Below are positions 32,349-41,372 of a DNA stretch of 64,000 bases, in pieces (within the stretch, counting starts at the first letter, position 1; the number at the start of each line of letters is the position of its first letter). A program made the translations under genes and the position numbers. The notes under the pieces were generated by a model. The model made no database searches and was not told the origin of the DNA. It saw only the letters and a list, made by a program, of their open reading frames with translations. Location: positions 1 through 64,000 of the forward strand of contig UROF01000008.1 in the NCBI GenBank assembly GCA_900549475.1. Direction: 5' to 3'. Source of the DNA: an uncultured Eubacteriales bacterium. GTDB lineage: Bacteria > Bacillota > Clostridia > Oscillospirales > Oscillospiraceae.

Positions 32349-32861
32349 ATGGGGGAGATCAGACGGACCTGCTGTTTTACAGGGCACCGCCCGGAAAAGC
32401 TGCCCTGGGGCGGCAATGAAAGCGATCCCAGGTGTACGTCGCTGAAAGCAACTATCCGGGATGCGGTGATCGCCGCTTATGACGAGGGGTTCCGACACTT
32501 TATCTGCGGAATGGCCAGAGGGTGTGACTTCTATTTTGCGGAAATCGTATTGGCGCTGCAGCAGGAGCGGCCTGAGATCACTTTAGAGGCAGCCATTCCC
32601 TGTCCAACCCAGAGCCGGGCCTGGACAGCGGAGGAGCAGGAGCGCTGGCAAGCGCTGGTGACTGCCTGTGACTATGAGACCATGGTCCAGGAGCGTTACA
32701 GCCCTGACTGTATGATCCGCCGGAACCGGTATATGGTGGATCACAGCGATCTGGTGATCGCGGTGTACGACGGGGCCGACGGCGGGACCCGGCGAACCCT
32801 GGAATATGCCATCCGGAAAAAAGTACCCTTTTTGGACATCCGTCCGCAGGCGGAGATGTGA
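32349..32861 (+). CDS. SLOG/DUF1273 family protein (YpsA-like)
   Basis: A 170-residue Rossmann-like protein. It shows TCCFTGHRPEKLP at the start, then FICGMARGCDFYFAEIVL and the nucleotide-site text VIAVYDGADGGTRRTLEYA, which are hallmarks of the DUF1273/YpsA branch of the SLOG superfamily. SLOG proteins are thought to bind or process nucleotide-derived signals. B. subtilis YpsA affects cell division, but the activity of this branch is not known. Single gene with its own promoter, divergent from ribU. Confidence 0.88.
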   Translation: MGEIRRTCCFTGHRPEKLPWGGNESDPRCTSLKATIRDAVIAAYDEGFRHFICGMARGCDFYFAEIVLALQQERPEITLEAAIPCPTQSRAWTAEEQERWQALVTACDYETMVQERYSPDCMIRRNRYMVDHSDLVIAVYDGADGGTRRTLEYAIRKKVPFLDIRPQAEM

Positions 32862-32992
32862 GAAAAATTGTTTTTCAGCAGGGATAGGATTTGACAGGCT
32901 GGATATCCCCGGTGTATAATGTGTATACATGACGGCGGGCCGGCTGGGAGCCGGAGTGCTGCCCGGATGATGTGCATACGGAGGGGAAGAGT

Positions 32993-33178
32993 ATGGGGCA
33001 TCGCAAGGGAGAAGGGTATGACTGGCTGTTGATGGGATTCGGCGTGCTTGTGGCGGCGGTTTCGGCCCAGAACGAGGCGACAGGAGTACTGTGTTTCCGT
33101 CTTGCTCTGGTGATGGCCCTGTTTGTCGGCGTGCGCCTGTTTATCTGGTGGCTGGAGCGCCGGGAGAGCGCTGAGTAG
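32993..33178 (+). CDS. Small two-helix membrane protein
   Basis: A 61-residue protein of unknown function with two hydrophobic helices (WLLMGFGVLVAAVSA and LALVMALFVGVRLFIWWLE). ATG at 32993 has GGAGGGG 6 nt upstream and is preferred to the ATG at 32972. A terminator follows. Confidence 0.65.
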   Translation: MGHRKGEGYDWLLMGFGVLVAAVSAQNEATGVLCFRLALVMALFVGVRLFIWWLERRESAE

Positions 33179-33227
33179 ATTTTCCCCGTGAGCCTCGGAA
33201 AAAGAGGCATAAAACAGAAGGAATACG

Positions 33228-33252
33228 GCGGGGCGTAAGCCCCGCTTTTTTT
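33228..33252 (+). terminator. Terminator after the small membrane protein
   Basis: GCGGGGC-gtaa-GCCCCGC followed by seven T. Confidence 0.92.
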
Positions 33253-33323
33253 GCGCATACTGCCTGTATGACCCCAGGAAAATCGTGCATACAGGATATG
33301 CCGGTTGGGAGGAATAAGACAAT

Positions 33324-34868
33324 ATGGAATCTTTAAGTGAGAAAATATATATAGAGCTGGAGCCTCCTACGGAGGAGGATGCCCGCAGTGATCAGCGCCG
33401 TCTGCTGGATGGCTTGAAGGAGCGATACGGAGAGGTGGAACTGCCTCTCCCCCTGCTGCGGCAGCTGTATCCCCTCTGCCGCAAGGCGGAGTGGCATCTG
33501 ACAGTAACTTTGGTATGGGATGGGACACGCTGGCAGGTCACCGGCCTGGAGCCGGGAGACACCACTGCGTGGCATTATGGACTGGCGGCAGATCTGGGCA
33601 GTACCAGCGTGACCATGGAGCTGGTGGATCTGAACTCCGGTACCGTGGTGGCCAAGGAGAGCATGTACAACCGGCAGACTGCTCTGGGCTCCGATGTGCT
33701 GACCCGGATCTTTTACGCCAAGGACCAGCCGGAGCATCTGGAGGAGCTGCGGCTGGCTGCCGTGGAGACGATCAATGAGCTCATGGACCACTTATCCGAG
33801 GCCTCAGGAGTGGACGTGAGCCGCTGTCCGGTGCTGGTGCTGGCGGGAAATACCGTGATGACCCACTTCCTGCTGGGACTGGACGGTTTCCCTCTGTTTC
33901 TCTCCCCCTATGCCCCTGTGGCGGCGGAGCCGGGATTTCAGACAGGGGCAGCGCTGGGGCTCCATCTGGATGGACTGGTGTATCTCTACCCCTCCCGGGC
34001 CAACTACATGGGCGGGGATATCATCAGCGGTGTGGTAGCCACCGGTATTGCCCAATCCGAGGGTATCCGGCTGTTTTTTGATATCGGTACCAACGGCGAG
34101 CTGGTGGCGGGCTGCCGGGACTTTCTGCTGGCCGGCGCCGGTGCTGCCGGCCCTGCTCTGGAGGGCGGCGTGATCCGTACCGGCATGTGCGCCGGACCCG
34201 GAGCGGTGGAGCAGGTGGATATCCGGGGAGAGCAGGTGACCCTGCGGGTCATCGGCGGAGAGAAAGCCCGGGGCATCTGCGGCTCCGGTATCGTGGATCT
34301 GCTGGCGGAGCTGTTCCTGGAGGGGATCATCGACTTCCGGGGCACGTTCCAGCCGGAGAAGTCCCGGCGGGTGGTTCAGGCAGGGGAGGAGCTGGCCTAC
34401 TGCTATGCAGAGGGAAGTGAGACAGCAGATGGACAGCCCCTGTTGTTCTACCAGAGCGATATCCAGGAGTTTCTGGCAACCAAGGCTGCGGCCTACACTA
34501 TGGTGGAGTATATGCTCAAAGCCATCGGCATGTCCTTTGACGATGTGGAAAAGTTCTATGTGGCGGGGGCTTTTGGAACCTATATCCGTACCGCCTCAGC
34601 GGTGACCATCGGGCTGTACCCCGACCTTCCGGAGGAGAAGGTGGCCTGTGTGGGCAACAGCTCTCTGGAGGGGGCCAGAGCCCTGCTGCTGGACCGGCGG
34701 CATCTGCCGGAGGTGAACGGCATCCTGGAGAAGATGGACTATATCCAGTACGGAGCCATTCCGGATTTTGTGGACAGCATGAGTGCTGCCAGGGCTATTC
34801 CTCATCTGGATACCGCCCGGTATCCCAGTGTCATGAAATGGAAAGCCCAGCGGCAAAGCAGAGCATAG
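33324..34868 (+). CDS. ASKHA-domain protein (DUF4445), RACo-like without ferredoxin domain
   Basis: A 514-residue protein of the group that includes reductive activators of corrinoid proteins (RACo, RamA). The ASKHA ATPase fold shows YGLAADLGSTSVTMELVD (phosphate 1), LFFDIGTNGELV (phosphate 2), ARGICGSGIVDLLAELFLEG, and KFYVAGAFGTYI. RACo proteins restore the Co(I) state of corrinoid in methyltransferases using ATP. Here the usual N-terminal [2Fe-2S] ferredoxin domain is absent and replaced by about 85 unrelated residues, so an external electron donor would be needed, or the role differs. No corrinoid protein gene is nearby. Confidence 0.82.
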   Translation: MESLSEKIYIELEPPTEEDARSDQRRLLDGLKERYGEVELPLPLLRQLYPLCRKAEWHLTVTLVWDGTRWQVTGLEPGDTTAWHYGLAADLGSTSVTMELVDLNSGTVVAKESMYNRQTALGSDVLTRIFYAKDQPEHLEELRLAAVETINELMDHLSEASGVDVSRCPVLVLAGNTVMTHFLLGLDGFPLFLSPYAPVAAEPGFQTGAALGLHLDGLVYLYPSRANYMGGDIISGVVATGIAQSEGIRLFFDIGTNGELVAGCRDFLLAGAGAAGPALEGGVIRTGMCAGPGAVEQVDIRGEQVTLRVIGGEKARGICGSGIVDLLAELFLEGIIDFRGTFQPEKSRRVVQAGEELAYCYAEGSETADGQPLLFYQSDIQEFLATKAAAYTMVEYMLKAIGMSFDDVEKFYVAGAFGTYIRTASAVTIGLYPDLPEEKVACVGNSSLEGARALLLDRRHLPEVNGILEKMDYIQYGAIPDFVDSMSAARAIPHLDTARYPSVMKWKAQRQSRA

Positions 34869-34883
34869 TACAGGATAATAAAG

Positions 34884-34925
34884 AACCACCCCGATGGATT
34901 TTTCCATCGGGGTGGTTGGTTTTTC
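34884..34925. terminator. Bidirectional terminator
   Basis: AACCACCCCGATGGA (34884-34898) and its complement (34903-34917) with a TTTT loop, then GGTTTTTC. It lies between the convergent ASKHA and MATE genes. Confidence 0.9.
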
Positions 34926-34938
34926 ATGGCCTGTGATT

Positions 34939-36318
34939 TCACACGGATGCCTGCTGATTTTGGCAGCTCAGAGCAGCGCTGCGGCCCTTGGAAGGATGGG
35001 TCAACCGGTGGCAGCAGTAGAAGTAAGCGGGGACCAGGAACAGGTCCGCCAGTACCCAGGCGGCGGGAGAGGCAAAGCAGGCGGCGGTATAGCCGAAGAT
35101 GGGGACCAGACAGCTGAGGCCTGCCCTGGCAGCCATCTCCAGCACACCGGCCAGGGTGGCCAACGGGGAGAAGCCCATGCCCTGGATCATGAAGCGGATG
35201 ATATTGACCAGGGAAAGAGGGAAGAAAAAGATGACGCTGGTGATCAGGTATTGCCGGGCCAGCGGCAGCAGATGAGCGCTCTCCGCATCCAGGAACAGCA
35301 TATTGAGGGGATCGGCCAGGAAATAGAGGACAGCCAGGGATACAACGGAGTAGATGGCGCCCAGGAGCACGCAGGAGCGCATCCCCTGATGGAGACGTTC
35401 CCACTTGGCGGCTCCCACGTTCTGCCCGCCGTAGGTGGCCATGGTGGAACCCATAGCGTCAAAGGGGCAGCAGACGAACATGGATACCTTGCTGGCGGCG
35501 GTAACGGCAGTGACGTATGTGGTGCCCAGGCCGTTGACGGCGGCCTGGATCATGACGCTGCCGATGGCGGTGATGGAGTACTGCAGGCCCATGGGAAGAC
35601 CCATCAGGCAGAGGTTGCCCATCCGGTCCCACTCCCAGCGCCAGTCCTCCCGCTCCATTTTCAGCATGGGGAAGCCGCGGTACATCCGGACCAGGCAGCC
35701 CACACCGGCCAGCAGCTGGGAGAGAACAGTGGCAAAGGCGGCGCCGAATACGTCCATGTGGAAGGTGAGGATGAACACCACATCTAGAACGATATTCACC
35801 AGAGAGGCAACGATCAGCCAGATGACAGGGGTGCGGCTGTCGCCCATGGCGCGCAGTACGCCGGCGGCAAAGTTATAAAGGAAGTAGGCCGGAAGACCCG
35901 CAAAGATGGTGACGATATAGAGATAGGACCGCTGGAAAATATCAGCGGGGGTATTCATGGCAGTGAGGATATCCTGGCAGAAGATAACCGTGGTGGCTGT
36001 AAGAACGGCCCCGAAGAGGACGCACAGCCAGGTGCCGCCGGTGACATAGCGGCGCAGCTCCTGCGGGTTGCCTGCGCCGAACTGCTGGGCTACAGGGATG
36101 GCAAAGCCGCCGCAGATCCCTGCGCAAAAGCCTACCACCAGGAAATTGATGGACCCGGTAGCGCCTACAGCGGCGAGGGCTGCGCCGCCCAGAGTTTTGC
36201 CCACGATGGCGGTGTCCACCACGTTATAGAGCTGCTGGAACAGATAGCCAAACAGCAGGGGGATACCGAAGCTGAGGATCAGCTTCATAGGGTTCCCTTT
36301 GGTCAAATCTTTTATCAT
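34939..36318 (-). CDS. MATE-family efflux transporter
   Basis: A 459-residue MATE transporter (usual size about 450) with about 12 membrane helices. It begins MIKDLTKGNPMKLILSFGIP then LLFGYLFQQLYNVVDTAIVG, the typical MATE opening, and repeats the pattern in its second half. These proteins export cationic drugs or metabolites using Na+ or H+. The start at 36318 matches the family start; the longer frame has no extra MATE sequence. Substrate unknown. Confidence 0.93.
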   Translation of the reverse strand: MIKDLTKGNPMKLILSFGIPLLFGYLFQQLYNVVDTAIVGKTLGGAALAAVGATGSINFLVVGFCAGICGGFAIPVAQQFGAGNPQELRRYVTGGTWLCVLFGAVLTATTVIFCQDILTAMNTPADIFQRSYLYIVTIFAGLPAYFLYNFAAGVLRAMGDSRTPVIWLIVASLVNIVLDVVFILTFHMDVFGAAFATVLSQLLAGVGCLVRMYRGFPMLKMEREDWRWEWDRMGNLCLMGLPMGLQYSITAIGSVMIQAAVNGLGTTYVTAVTAASKVSMFVCCPFDAMGSTMATYGGQNVGAAKWERLHQGMRSCVLLGAIYSVVSLAVLYFLADPLNMLFLDAESAHLLPLARQYLITSVIFFFPLSLVNIIRFMIQGMGFSPLATLAGVLEMAARAGLSCLVPIFGYTAACFASPAAWVLADLFLVPAYFYCCHRLTHPSKGRSAALSCQNQQASV

Positions 36319-36500
36319 GGCTGAAAACCTCAAGTCTTTCCATTTTGAATCGAGATGATTATAGAGGTTTTCTCTGAAATTGCAAGCGGCAATTTTCGCA
36401 AGATTCATTTTTGACAGAGGAAATCCCTTGTGCAGGTTGCTTGACTTTTGCAGCACGATTTGGAGAAAAAGACGAAGATGGAGGATAAAACGGCAGCAAA

Positions 36501-36531
36501 GAAGGACCGGCTCAAAAAGAGCCGGTCCTTC
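36501..36531 (-). terminator. Terminator of the phosphatase-superfamily gene
   Basis: GAAGGACCGGCTC / GAGCCGGTCCTTC with an AAAAA loop, located 39 bp downstream of the minus-strand gene, followed on that strand by TTTGC. Confidence 0.8.
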
Positions 36532-36569
36532 TTTGCGCCTCGCATATGCGGAGAACGCAGCAGCGGAGG

Positions 36570-37373
36570 TCACTTTACTTTGGGGAGAAATCGCCAGAAG
36601 TGGCGGATATGCATATCGCAGGGGGCGTCGATGCCGTGTTGGCCGAGAACGCCGTACCGCCGGTGGCAGCCGTGGTCAGGAGCAAAGGCCAGAACCGTAT
36701 TGTGGCTCTGCCAGGACTGCCGGATGGCGTCGTGGATCGTACAGTAGGTGTTGATGTTTTCTTTCAATGCCCGGAGAGCCCAGGGGGTTTCCGGCCCGCC
36801 CCGGTGCATCCAGTGGTCATAGTTGCCGTTATAGAGAACGATCAGATGGTGGCGGTCCTCCTGGATCAGTTCCAGGGCCTTACGGTTGCACTGGGCCACT
36901 GTTGGGTAGATGTAATAGTCCACATCCCTTCCGCCGAAGATCAGCGAGATGCTGTCCCCCTCTGTGGAGACAATGGCTATCCGGCAGTTGGCCAGGGGCA
37001 GATCGTCGAAAATGGTATCCACGGTCAGTACCGGCTTCACATAGGACTGGATGCCGTGGGCGGCGGGCTGCAGCCCGCTGTACATGGAAGCAAAGCAGGC
37101 CGGGGTCACCGGCGGATAGACAGAGAGCATGCCCAGTCCCAGATCTGCCCGGACTTCCAGAGGAGCAAAGAGGGGCCGGTGACCGGCATAGATCCACTGG
37201 GCAATGGCGTCGGGGTTGTAGAGGAACACCCGGTCATAGGGACCGGAGAAAGAGCGGGCAGCCTGCTGCAGTACAGGCAGAAGCGGAGCCGCCATCCCGC
37301 TGTGACGGGGGGCACCCAGCAGGGCGTCCACAGTAGCGGCTACCTGGGTGATACAGAAACGGTCAGTTGTCAT
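36570..37373 (-). CDS. Alkaline phosphatase-superfamily protein
   Basis: A 267-residue protein of the alkaline phosphatase/sulfatase fold. The segment PPVTPACFASMYSGLQPAAH GI-like (PVTPACFASMYSG) corresponds to the catalytic Ser/Thr nucleophile region, DHWMHRGG and FAPDHGCH to the metal-binding Asp/His residues. It is shorter than secreted phosphatases and lacks a signal peptide, so it is probably cytoplasmic. The substrate is unknown. ATG at 37373 has GAGG 9 nt upstream. It is 10 bp downstream of an APC permease gene and shares its operon. Confidence 0.75.
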   Translation of the reverse strand: MTTDRFCITQVAATVDALLGAPRHSGMAAPLLPVLQQAARSFSGPYDRVFLYNPDAIAQWIYAGHRPLFAPLEVRADLGLGMLSVYPPVTPACFASMYSGLQPAAHGIQSYVKPVLTVDTIFDDLPLANCRIAIVSTEGDSISLIFGGRDVDYYIYPTVAQCNRKALELIQEDRHHLIVLYNGNYDHWMHRGGPETPWALRALKENINTYCTIHDAIRQSWQSHNTVLAFAPDHGCHRRYGVLGQHGIDAPCDMHIRHFWRFLPKVK

Positions 37374-37383
37374 GATGGACACC

Positions 37384-38541
37384 TCACTTTACCGGCAGCA
37401 GGGCTCCGATGGTAGACAGCAAAGTCCCTGCCACCACCAGGATCTGGAAGGGCAATGTCCCGAAAGAGCCGCAGATGGGGCTTGCCCCAGCCTTTTTCCG
37501 GGAGCGGTGGTAGGCCACGATGATGCCCACGCCGGTGAGGACCTGCACCACACTGGCCAGACGGGTAAAGCCCACGAAGCTGGTAAAGCGCAGCAGGGCA
37601 ATGACCAGGCAGGGCAGGGAGGCTGCCAGCCAGCTCCAGCGGGGACCCCAGTGGACCTGCTCATCCACGATGTCCCGCAGGTTCAGGGTGTTGGCCCAGA
37701 AGGAGGTGGCCAGAGCCAGCAGCGTGAAGATATAGCCGATCACGCTGACCCAGCCTCCCAGATGGGCCGCCAGGTCCACCAGAGCGCCGTTCTGGGAGAT
37801 ATCTGATCCGGCGCCCAGCAGCGTCATGAAGGTGATCACCAGGATCAGCAGCAGGTTCAGTCCGGTACCGGCGGCAATGGCTCCCCGGATGCGTTTGACA
37901 TCCCCCTGAAGACCTTTGACCACCTGGGGAGTGGACATGACGGCGGACAGGGAGAAGGCCACCATGCTGTAGAGAGCCAGCAGGTTGGAAGAAGCGATAA
38001 AGGAAGTACTGAGGGGGGACAGCTCTGAGAGGAGGGTAGCCGCCAGCAAAATGCCCACTACTCCCACCATGGAGAACACGGCGATCTTCTCACACACACC
38101 CACTACCTTGAGGCCAAGGTAGACGATCCCGGCGGAGACGATGTAGAAAAGCAGCATGGCGGCCAGTTCCGGCAGACCCAGCCAGACGGTGAGGGCTGCC
38201 GCCGCGCCGGTGATAAAGCCGCTGACGTTGACCACCGTGGAGAAGCCCAGCAGGGCAAAGGCTACCCAGGTCAAAAGCTTTCCGATTTTACCCACGAACA
38301 GCTCCCGCTCGAAGCAGCGGATGAACTGGGCGCCGCCGTTATTGTAGGACAGCTCGGCGATCATAAAGTGGAGCAGAAGGTTGATAAGGTAGGCTGCCGC
38401 GGCGATCCACAGCATGTCCCACCAGCTGTTGCGGGAGGCCAGGTAGGGGACAGACAGGATCCCTGCGCCGATGCCGTGGCCGATGATAATACTGGCAGCC
38501 TCCCAGAAAGTCAGACGGGAGGAGGGGGTGACTGATTCCAT
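37384..38541 (-). CDS. APC-superfamily amino acid permease
   Basis: A 385-residue membrane protein with about 11 helices. The opening LTFWEAASIIIGHGIGAGIL carries the GxGxG unwound-helix motif of amino acid/polyamine/organocation and aromatic amino acid permeases. ATG at 38541 is preferred because hydrophobic sequence and family similarity begin there; GAAAGGA lies 10 nt upstream. It is read together with the downstream phosphatase-like gene. Substrate is not evident. Confidence 0.85.
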   Translation of the reverse strand: MESVTPSSRLTFWEAASIIIGHGIGAGILSVPYLASRNSWWDMLWIAAAAYLINLLLHFMIAELSYNNGGAQFIRCFERELFVGKIGKLLTWVAFALLGFSTVVNVSGFITGAAAALTVWLGLPELAAMLLFYIVSAGIVYLGLKVVGVCEKIAVFSMVGVVGILLAATLLSELSPLSTSFIASSNLLALYSMVAFSLSAVMSTPQVVKGLQGDVKRIRGAIAAGTGLNLLLILVITFMTLLGAGSDISQNGALVDLAAHLGGWVSVIGYIFTLLALATSFWANTLNLRDIVDEQVHWGPRWSWLAASLPCLVIALLRFTSFVGFTRLASVVQVLTGVGIIVAYHRSRKKAGASPICGSFGTLPFQILVVAGTLLSTIGALLPVK

Positions 38542-38654
38542 AGGGCGTACATCCTTTCCTTTGGTAAGCACTGATACCATTGTACGGGAAAGGCGGAGGA
38601 AAAGCAATGCGGATTTCCATTTGTGCCGCAGAAAGAAAAGGATGGGAGCCCTGC

Positions 38655-38695
38655 AAAAAACAGGCCGGACGTCCCTTTTCGGGCTGTCCGGCCTG
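38655..38695 (-). terminator. Terminator of the gene at 38783-39322
   Basis: CAGGCCGGAC (38661-38670) pairs with 38686-38695. On the minus strand it is followed by TTTTTT (38655-38660). Confidence 0.88.
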
Positions 38696-38782
38696 TCTTA
38701 GATGAAGGTAATGCTGCGGAGAGTTCTTCTCGCTGGATAGAAACGAACTGGCAGCATGTTCAGAAGAAGGAGGCATACATGG

Positions 38783-39322
38783 TCAGTTGGGAGGAACGAT
38801 CCCATTGACCGGGAAATTTCCCCAAGATTCGTCTTCCAAGGTTAGTGAAACAGATTCTAAGTGGGTGTCCCACTCCGACATGGAAAACCAGATGTATACA
38901 GTTCTGGCTTTCGTCATGGGGTATACGGGTTCCCAGAGGAGGGCACCATAAGCCAGCTCGCCTTGCAGGCTATGGATATAAGTTTCTATTCCCAAAGGGC
39001 GAGTGATCCGATCGATGGAATCGGGAACGGGAAAATCGTAGCGGATACCGTCAAAGGATACGCTTCCGCGGAGCTGAGGTTCCCACAGTATTCGCCGGTG
39101 AATCTTGAAATTAGCTTCGATGGTGGCTTCTTCCCCGTTGATATCCCAGACGGTTACACGCTCATCAATGGAAACCGGCCAGTAGTAATATGTAAGAAAC
39201 AAAGCCAGCAAGATCAGCAGCACAAGCAGGCAGATGCGGAGGATTCGGATGGGACCCTTTGTATGCTTCCTATGGCTGCCTGAGGGATCAGAGTCCATGG
39301 AGGCTGAAACGTTCCGTGTCAT
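38783..39322 (-). CDS. Hypothetical single-pass membrane protein
   Basis: A 179-residue protein. It has a basic cytoplasmic N-terminus (residues 1-27), one strong membrane helix (ILRICLLVLLILLALFLTYY), and an outside domain of about 120 residues rich in Trp, Glu and Ile with likely beta strands. No cysteine pair or catalytic motif is seen. I do not recognise the family. It is transcribed alone, with a terminator after it and a MATE gene upstream 48 bp away on the same strand. Confidence 0.7.
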   Translation of the reverse strand: MTRNVSASMDSDPSGSHRKHTKGPIRILRICLLVLLILLALFLTYYYWPVSIDERVTVWDINGEEATIEANFKIHRRILWEPQLRGSVSFDGIRYDFPVPDSIDRITRPLGIETYIHSLQGELAYGALLWEPVYPMTKARTVYIWFSMSEWDTHLESVSLTLEDESWGNFPVNGIVPPN

Positions 39323-39370
39323 GGTGGGGCCGCCCCTTTCTGCTTCATCCGGTCTGCAGAAACCGGATGG

Positions 39371-40753
39371 TCATTGGATAGCGTGGATACCGGTGACCTT
39401 GGCGTAGGCGTGCTTGCGGACCAGGAGGAAGAACACACAGTGGAAGCAGGCTGTGATCAGCCAGCTGACAGGATAAGAGATATAGAGCATGGTGGGGGTC
39501 TTATAGAGCTGGAACACGGTAGCCGCCCACAGAAGGCGGGTACCGCATGCGCCCACCAGAGAAGCGATCATCGGCAGCACGGAGTAACCGATGCCGCGCA
39601 GGACACCCACCTGGGTATCCATCAGGCCGCAGAGGAAATAGGTGGTGCAGGTGATCTGTAAACGGGTGATGGCCTGGGCAATGACCTCCTCCTCGCCAGG
39701 AGCATAGATAGAGGCCAGGGGATGACCGAAGAGCACGGCGCCCCAGCCCATAATAAGGCCCACAGCAGTGCTGTAGGACAGGCACAGCACCATGATCCGG
39801 TTGACACGGTTACATTTGCAGGCGCCGTAGTTCTGGCTGGTAAAGGTGATAGCTGTCTGATAGAAGGCGTTCATGCCCACATAGACAAATCCCTCGATAT
39901 TGGCGGCAGCAGCGGAACCGGCCACAATGGCGGTGGAGCCAAAGCCGTTGATAGAGGACTGAATGACCACGTTGGAGATGGAAAAGACGATACCCTGGAA
40001 TCCGGCGGGAAGACCTACCTGGAGGATGCGTTTGACAACCTTCAGATCAAAGCACAGGGAACGAAGGTCCACATGAAGGAAGCCCTTGTCCCGCATCAGG
40101 CACAGCAGCACCAGAGCAGCAGAAATGTACTGAGAAATAATGGTGGCCAGGGCTACGCCATCTACGCTCATATGGAAGCCCAGCACAAAGGTCAGGTTCA
40201 GCACTACGTTGATGATGCCGGCTACCGTCAGGAAATAGAGGGGACGGCGGGTATCGCCCTGGGCCCGCAGGATAGCGGCGCCGAAGTTATAGAGCATGTT
40301 GGCGGGCATGCCGCAGAAGTAAATACGCAGGTAGAGAGCAGACAGGTCGATAACGTCGGCAGGGGAGGACATCCACACCAGCATCTGCCGGCTGAGGGTG
40401 ATGCCGACGATCATCAGAAGAACGCCGCTGAACAGGGCCAGGGTGATGGAGGTATGGATGCTGCGGCGCACATCGTCGCCGCGGCCGGCTCCCAGATCAC
40501 GGGCCACCACTACGTTGGTGCCTACGGAAAAACCTACGAACAGATTTACCAGGAGGTTGATCAGGGAAGAAGTGGAGCCCACCGCCGCCAGCGCTTCCTT
40601 GCCCGCAAAGCGGCCCACTACCACCACATCCGCTGCATTGAACAGCAGCTGCAGCAGGCTGGATAGGATCAAGGGCAGGGCAAATACCAGCAATTTTCCA
40701 GCCAGAGGGCCGTTACACATGTCGATTTGATATCCACTTTTTTGCTTTACCAT
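39371..40753 (-). CDS. MATE-family efflux transporter (second)
   Basis: A 460-residue MATE transporter distinct from the one at 34939-36318. It opens with QIDMCNGPLAGKLLVFALPL, then LLQLLFNAADVVVVGRFAG, the DinF/NorM-like pattern. About 12 membrane helices are visible. It probably exports a drug-like or metabolic compound. ATG at 40753. Upstream, TAACGTTA (40807-40814) is an 8-bp palindrome that may be an operator. Confidence 0.93.
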   Translation of the reverse strand: MVKQKSGYQIDMCNGPLAGKLLVFALPLILSSLLQLLFNAADVVVVGRFAGKEALAAVGSTSSLINLLVNLFVGFSVGTNVVVARDLGAGRGDDVRRSIHTSITLALFSGVLLMIVGITLSRQMLVWMSSPADVIDLSALYLRIYFCGMPANMLYNFGAAILRAQGDTRRPLYFLTVAGIINVVLNLTFVLGFHMSVDGVALATIISQYISAALVLLCLMRDKGFLHVDLRSLCFDLKVVKRILQVGLPAGFQGIVFSISNVVIQSSINGFGSTAIVAGSAAAANIEGFVYVGMNAFYQTAITFTSQNYGACKCNRVNRIMVLCLSYSTAVGLIMGWGAVLFGHPLASIYAPGEEEVIAQAITRLQITCTTYFLCGLMDTQVGVLRGIGYSVLPMIASLVGACGTRLLWAATVFQLYKTPTMLYISYPVSWLITACFHCVFFLLVRKHAYAKVTGIHAIQ

Positions 40754-40942
40754 AGTTCACGCATCCTTAACATAAGTTCTCTTCTACACAAGCCTCACAA
40801 GTGTAACGTTAAGATATAGTAAACAAGTTATATCATACTTTATCCGAAAGGACAAGATGGTTGGCAAAAAAAGAAGTTGGTAGCGCTTACTTGTACCCAT
40901 GTCCCCTATGAAAAAGAGAAAAGCGGCAGCAGCAATTTCCTC

Positions 40943-40980
40943 TTGACAAACTGTAATTACTGTGTATACTGTACATATAC
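40943..40980 (+). promoter_or_regulatory. Promoter and operator of the GntR-ABC operon
   Basis: TTGACA (40943-40948), 16 bp, TATACT (40965-40970). The -10 lies within an imperfect palindrome TGTATACTGTACATATACA (about 40962-40980), the type of site bound by YtrA-group GntR repressors. Confidence 0.8.
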
Positions 40981-40995
40981 AGAGGGGGCGAGGCG

Positions 40996-41370
40996 TTGAA
41001 CATCATTATCAGTAATTCCAGCGGCCTGCCGATTTATGAACAGATCTGCCGTCAGATCAAAGGGGCGATCGCCACGGGAAAGCTCCGGCCGGGGGAACCG
41101 CTGCCGTCTATCCGGGCCCTGGCCCGGGATCTGCGGATCAGCGTGATCACCACCAAGCGGGCCTATGAGGAGCTGGAACGGGAAGGCTTTATCAACACCG
41201 TGGCAGGGAAGGGCTGCTTCGTGGCGGAGCAGAACCTGGAGCTGGCGAAAGAAAATAACCTTCGGGAGATAGAGGAGCATCTGCAGTCCGCGCTGGAGTT
41301 GGGACGGCAGTGCGGACTCACCACGGAAGATTTGCGCAATATGCTGCTGGTATTGAGCGAGGAGGAATAA
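40996..41370 (+). CDS. YtrA-subfamily GntR regulator
   Basis: A 124-residue regulator, short as in the YtrA group: an N-terminal winged helix (LPIYEQICRQIKGAIATGKL, LPSIRALARDLRISVITTKR) and a short helical tail. It starts with TTG at 40996, about 7 nt after a GGGGGCGAGG site. The ABC ATPase gene starts 2 bp after its stop. In this group the regulator represses its own operon with an ABC exporter and responds to cell-envelope or antibiotic stress. The exact signal is unknown. Confidence 0.93.
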   Translation: MNIIISNSSGLPIYEQICRQIKGAIATGKLRPGEPLPSIRALARDLRISVITTKRAYEELEREGFINTVAGKGCFVAEQNLELAKENNLREIEEHLQSALELGRQCGLTTEDLRNMLLVLSEEE

Positions 41371-41372
41371 AC

